Below, in pieces: positions 1 through 64,000 of a DNA stretch of 64,000 nucleotides (positions within the stretch are counted from its first letter, which is position 1; each line of letters opens with the position of its first letter). The notes beneath the pieces are model-generated. The model was not told the origin of the DNA, ran no database searches, and was given only the letters and a program-made list of their open reading frames with translations. Position numbers and translations under genes: made by a program. The stretch comes from Micromussa lordhowensis (taxonomy: Eukaryota; Cnidaria; Anthozoa; Scleractinia; Lobophylliidae): positions 30,850,022-30,914,021 of the forward strand of contig OZ026596.1 in NCBI GenBank assembly GCA_964020085.1, written 5' to 3'.

Positions 1-424
1 AAGAAGAAAGGCGGGTTTACACTAAGACGTAGGCATGAACATAAGCAACACACACAGGCGCAGTAGAGCTCTGCTAAGTAGCACCTTGTTAGGAAAATTT
101 CCAAACAAAGGTGCTAATTATCAACATCTTACTGCGTCTGCGTACGTCGTAGTGAAAACCACCCTTAGGAGGATGACACAAAAGAGACACTCGCTGGCTC
201 CGAGAAGGCGAGGGGAAGGTTTGCGTGTTATTGCAGTTATAACTTGATATCCTTTTGTGTTAAGTTGGCTGTTCTGAGCTAATTGATTCAAACTAAAAGT
301 TGCAAAGTGCAAGTGTGTAATATTTTTTAATGTGAGCAACAACTCAGTCCAACTTCAATACGAGGAGTGACAGAAGATACCATGTACGTCACTACTGACA
401 ACTGTAATTCTTGGTTTTGCTTAC
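1..424. other. Intron or flank, nothing recognised
   Basis: Region after the last exon I can place. Short open frames on both strands show no domain similarity. The next exon probably lies beyond the window edge. Confidence 0.4.
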
Positions 425-63484
<63,060 letters not shown>

Positions 63485-64000
63485 CTGTAAAAATACAAAC
63501 CCAAGAACAACAATCATCAACTTGCAATACTTACACCTAAAACCGCAAAATTTCCTCGCCGGCAGTGCGGGCTTTATCGTGAAAAATATACAAATTTACA
63601 ACCCCTTGGTCATGTAGCCCACATTGGGGTTGATTGCGTAGTCTTCTTGCCTTCTACTTGTACGTTGTTGTGAAAAAGTAACTTTTTGGGAAAATTTGAA
63701 AGCTTTGAAGTACAAACTAGCCGCGGGTGGAGAATATTTTCAAAAATTGAATTCTCCTAACTTTCTCTTGAGTTTGCCTGTAATTTTTGTAACTTTTATA
63801 TTCGGACGCCACTTAGCTTAAGAAGACTTTTATTATTTTTTAGCGATTTTTTTTGTAGATATTCATGTTCACGACAGTATTAGCTATAGGAATAAGTCTC
63901 CCTCTCACAAAAGAAGTTAACCTCCAATCGAAAGAAGTACACATCCAAAGATGAGAATCTGATCTCAAGCTTTGACAGAACAAACGGAAAGGCCAAACTT
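63485..64000. other. Intron leading out of the window
   Basis: No further module exon, promoter or start was found. The gene's 5' part lies beyond this edge. Confidence 0.45.

Overview
The window is animal DNA, most likely from an anthozoan cnidarian such as a stony coral. The reasons are intron-rich AT-rich sequence, a modular extracellular protein built from VWA and LamG modules, V-domain tRNA-derived SINEs, truncated non-LTR retrotransposons and many palindromic MITEs. The species assignment is inference.

Nearly the whole window is one giant gene on the minus strand, read from high to low coordinates. I could chain 69 internal exons from 63484 down to 425. All have AG/GT borders and stay in one frame across every junction: 22,503 coding bases, or 7,501 codons. 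No start codon, signal peptide, stop or polyadenylation site belonging to the gene was found, so it runs off both ends. The exons encode 21 LamG-type jellyroll modules (about 201-224 codons, one exon each), 14 von Willebrand factor A modules (about 178-190 codons, 12 in one exon and two split by an intron), and 32 short Pro-rich linker exons of 6-27 codons. Apart from the two internal introns of split VWA modules, every exon is phase 1-1.

Order of modules, N to C (L = LamG, V = VWA with intact MIDAS motifs, v = VWA with degenerate motifs, - = linker exon, touching letters = no linker found): -L-L-V-L-vL-V-L-vL-V-L-L--V-L-vL-L-vL-V-v-L-L-vL-L-L-v-L-L-V-L-V-L-. The block V-L-vL recurs as a higher-order unit. 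The piece L-vL- at about 27.9-31.6 kb and 31.6-36.1 kb is a recent tandem duplication. Linkers change from Thr/Pro-rich in the upper part of the window to Arg/Pro- and Gly/Pro-rich near the low-coordinate end.

The introns hold a 311-bp tandem array (3.3-4.6 kb), a tRNA-headed SINE (6.6 kb), nested foldbacks (12.0-12.7 kb), a SINE apparently split by a LINE (23.6-24.3 kb), a 764-bp near-perfect palindrome (42.0-42.8 kb), several LINE 3' ends, a reverse-transcriptase remnant bounded by a 30-bp inverted repeat (59 kb) and many MITEs.

The likely product is a very large, strongly Arg-rich extracellular adhesive or matrix protein. Intact VWA modules would bind ligands through a metal ion, LamG modules would bind glycans or matrix, and the linkers would act as spacers. 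Its role in skeletal matrix, mesoglea, mucus or another structure cannot be told from the sequence.
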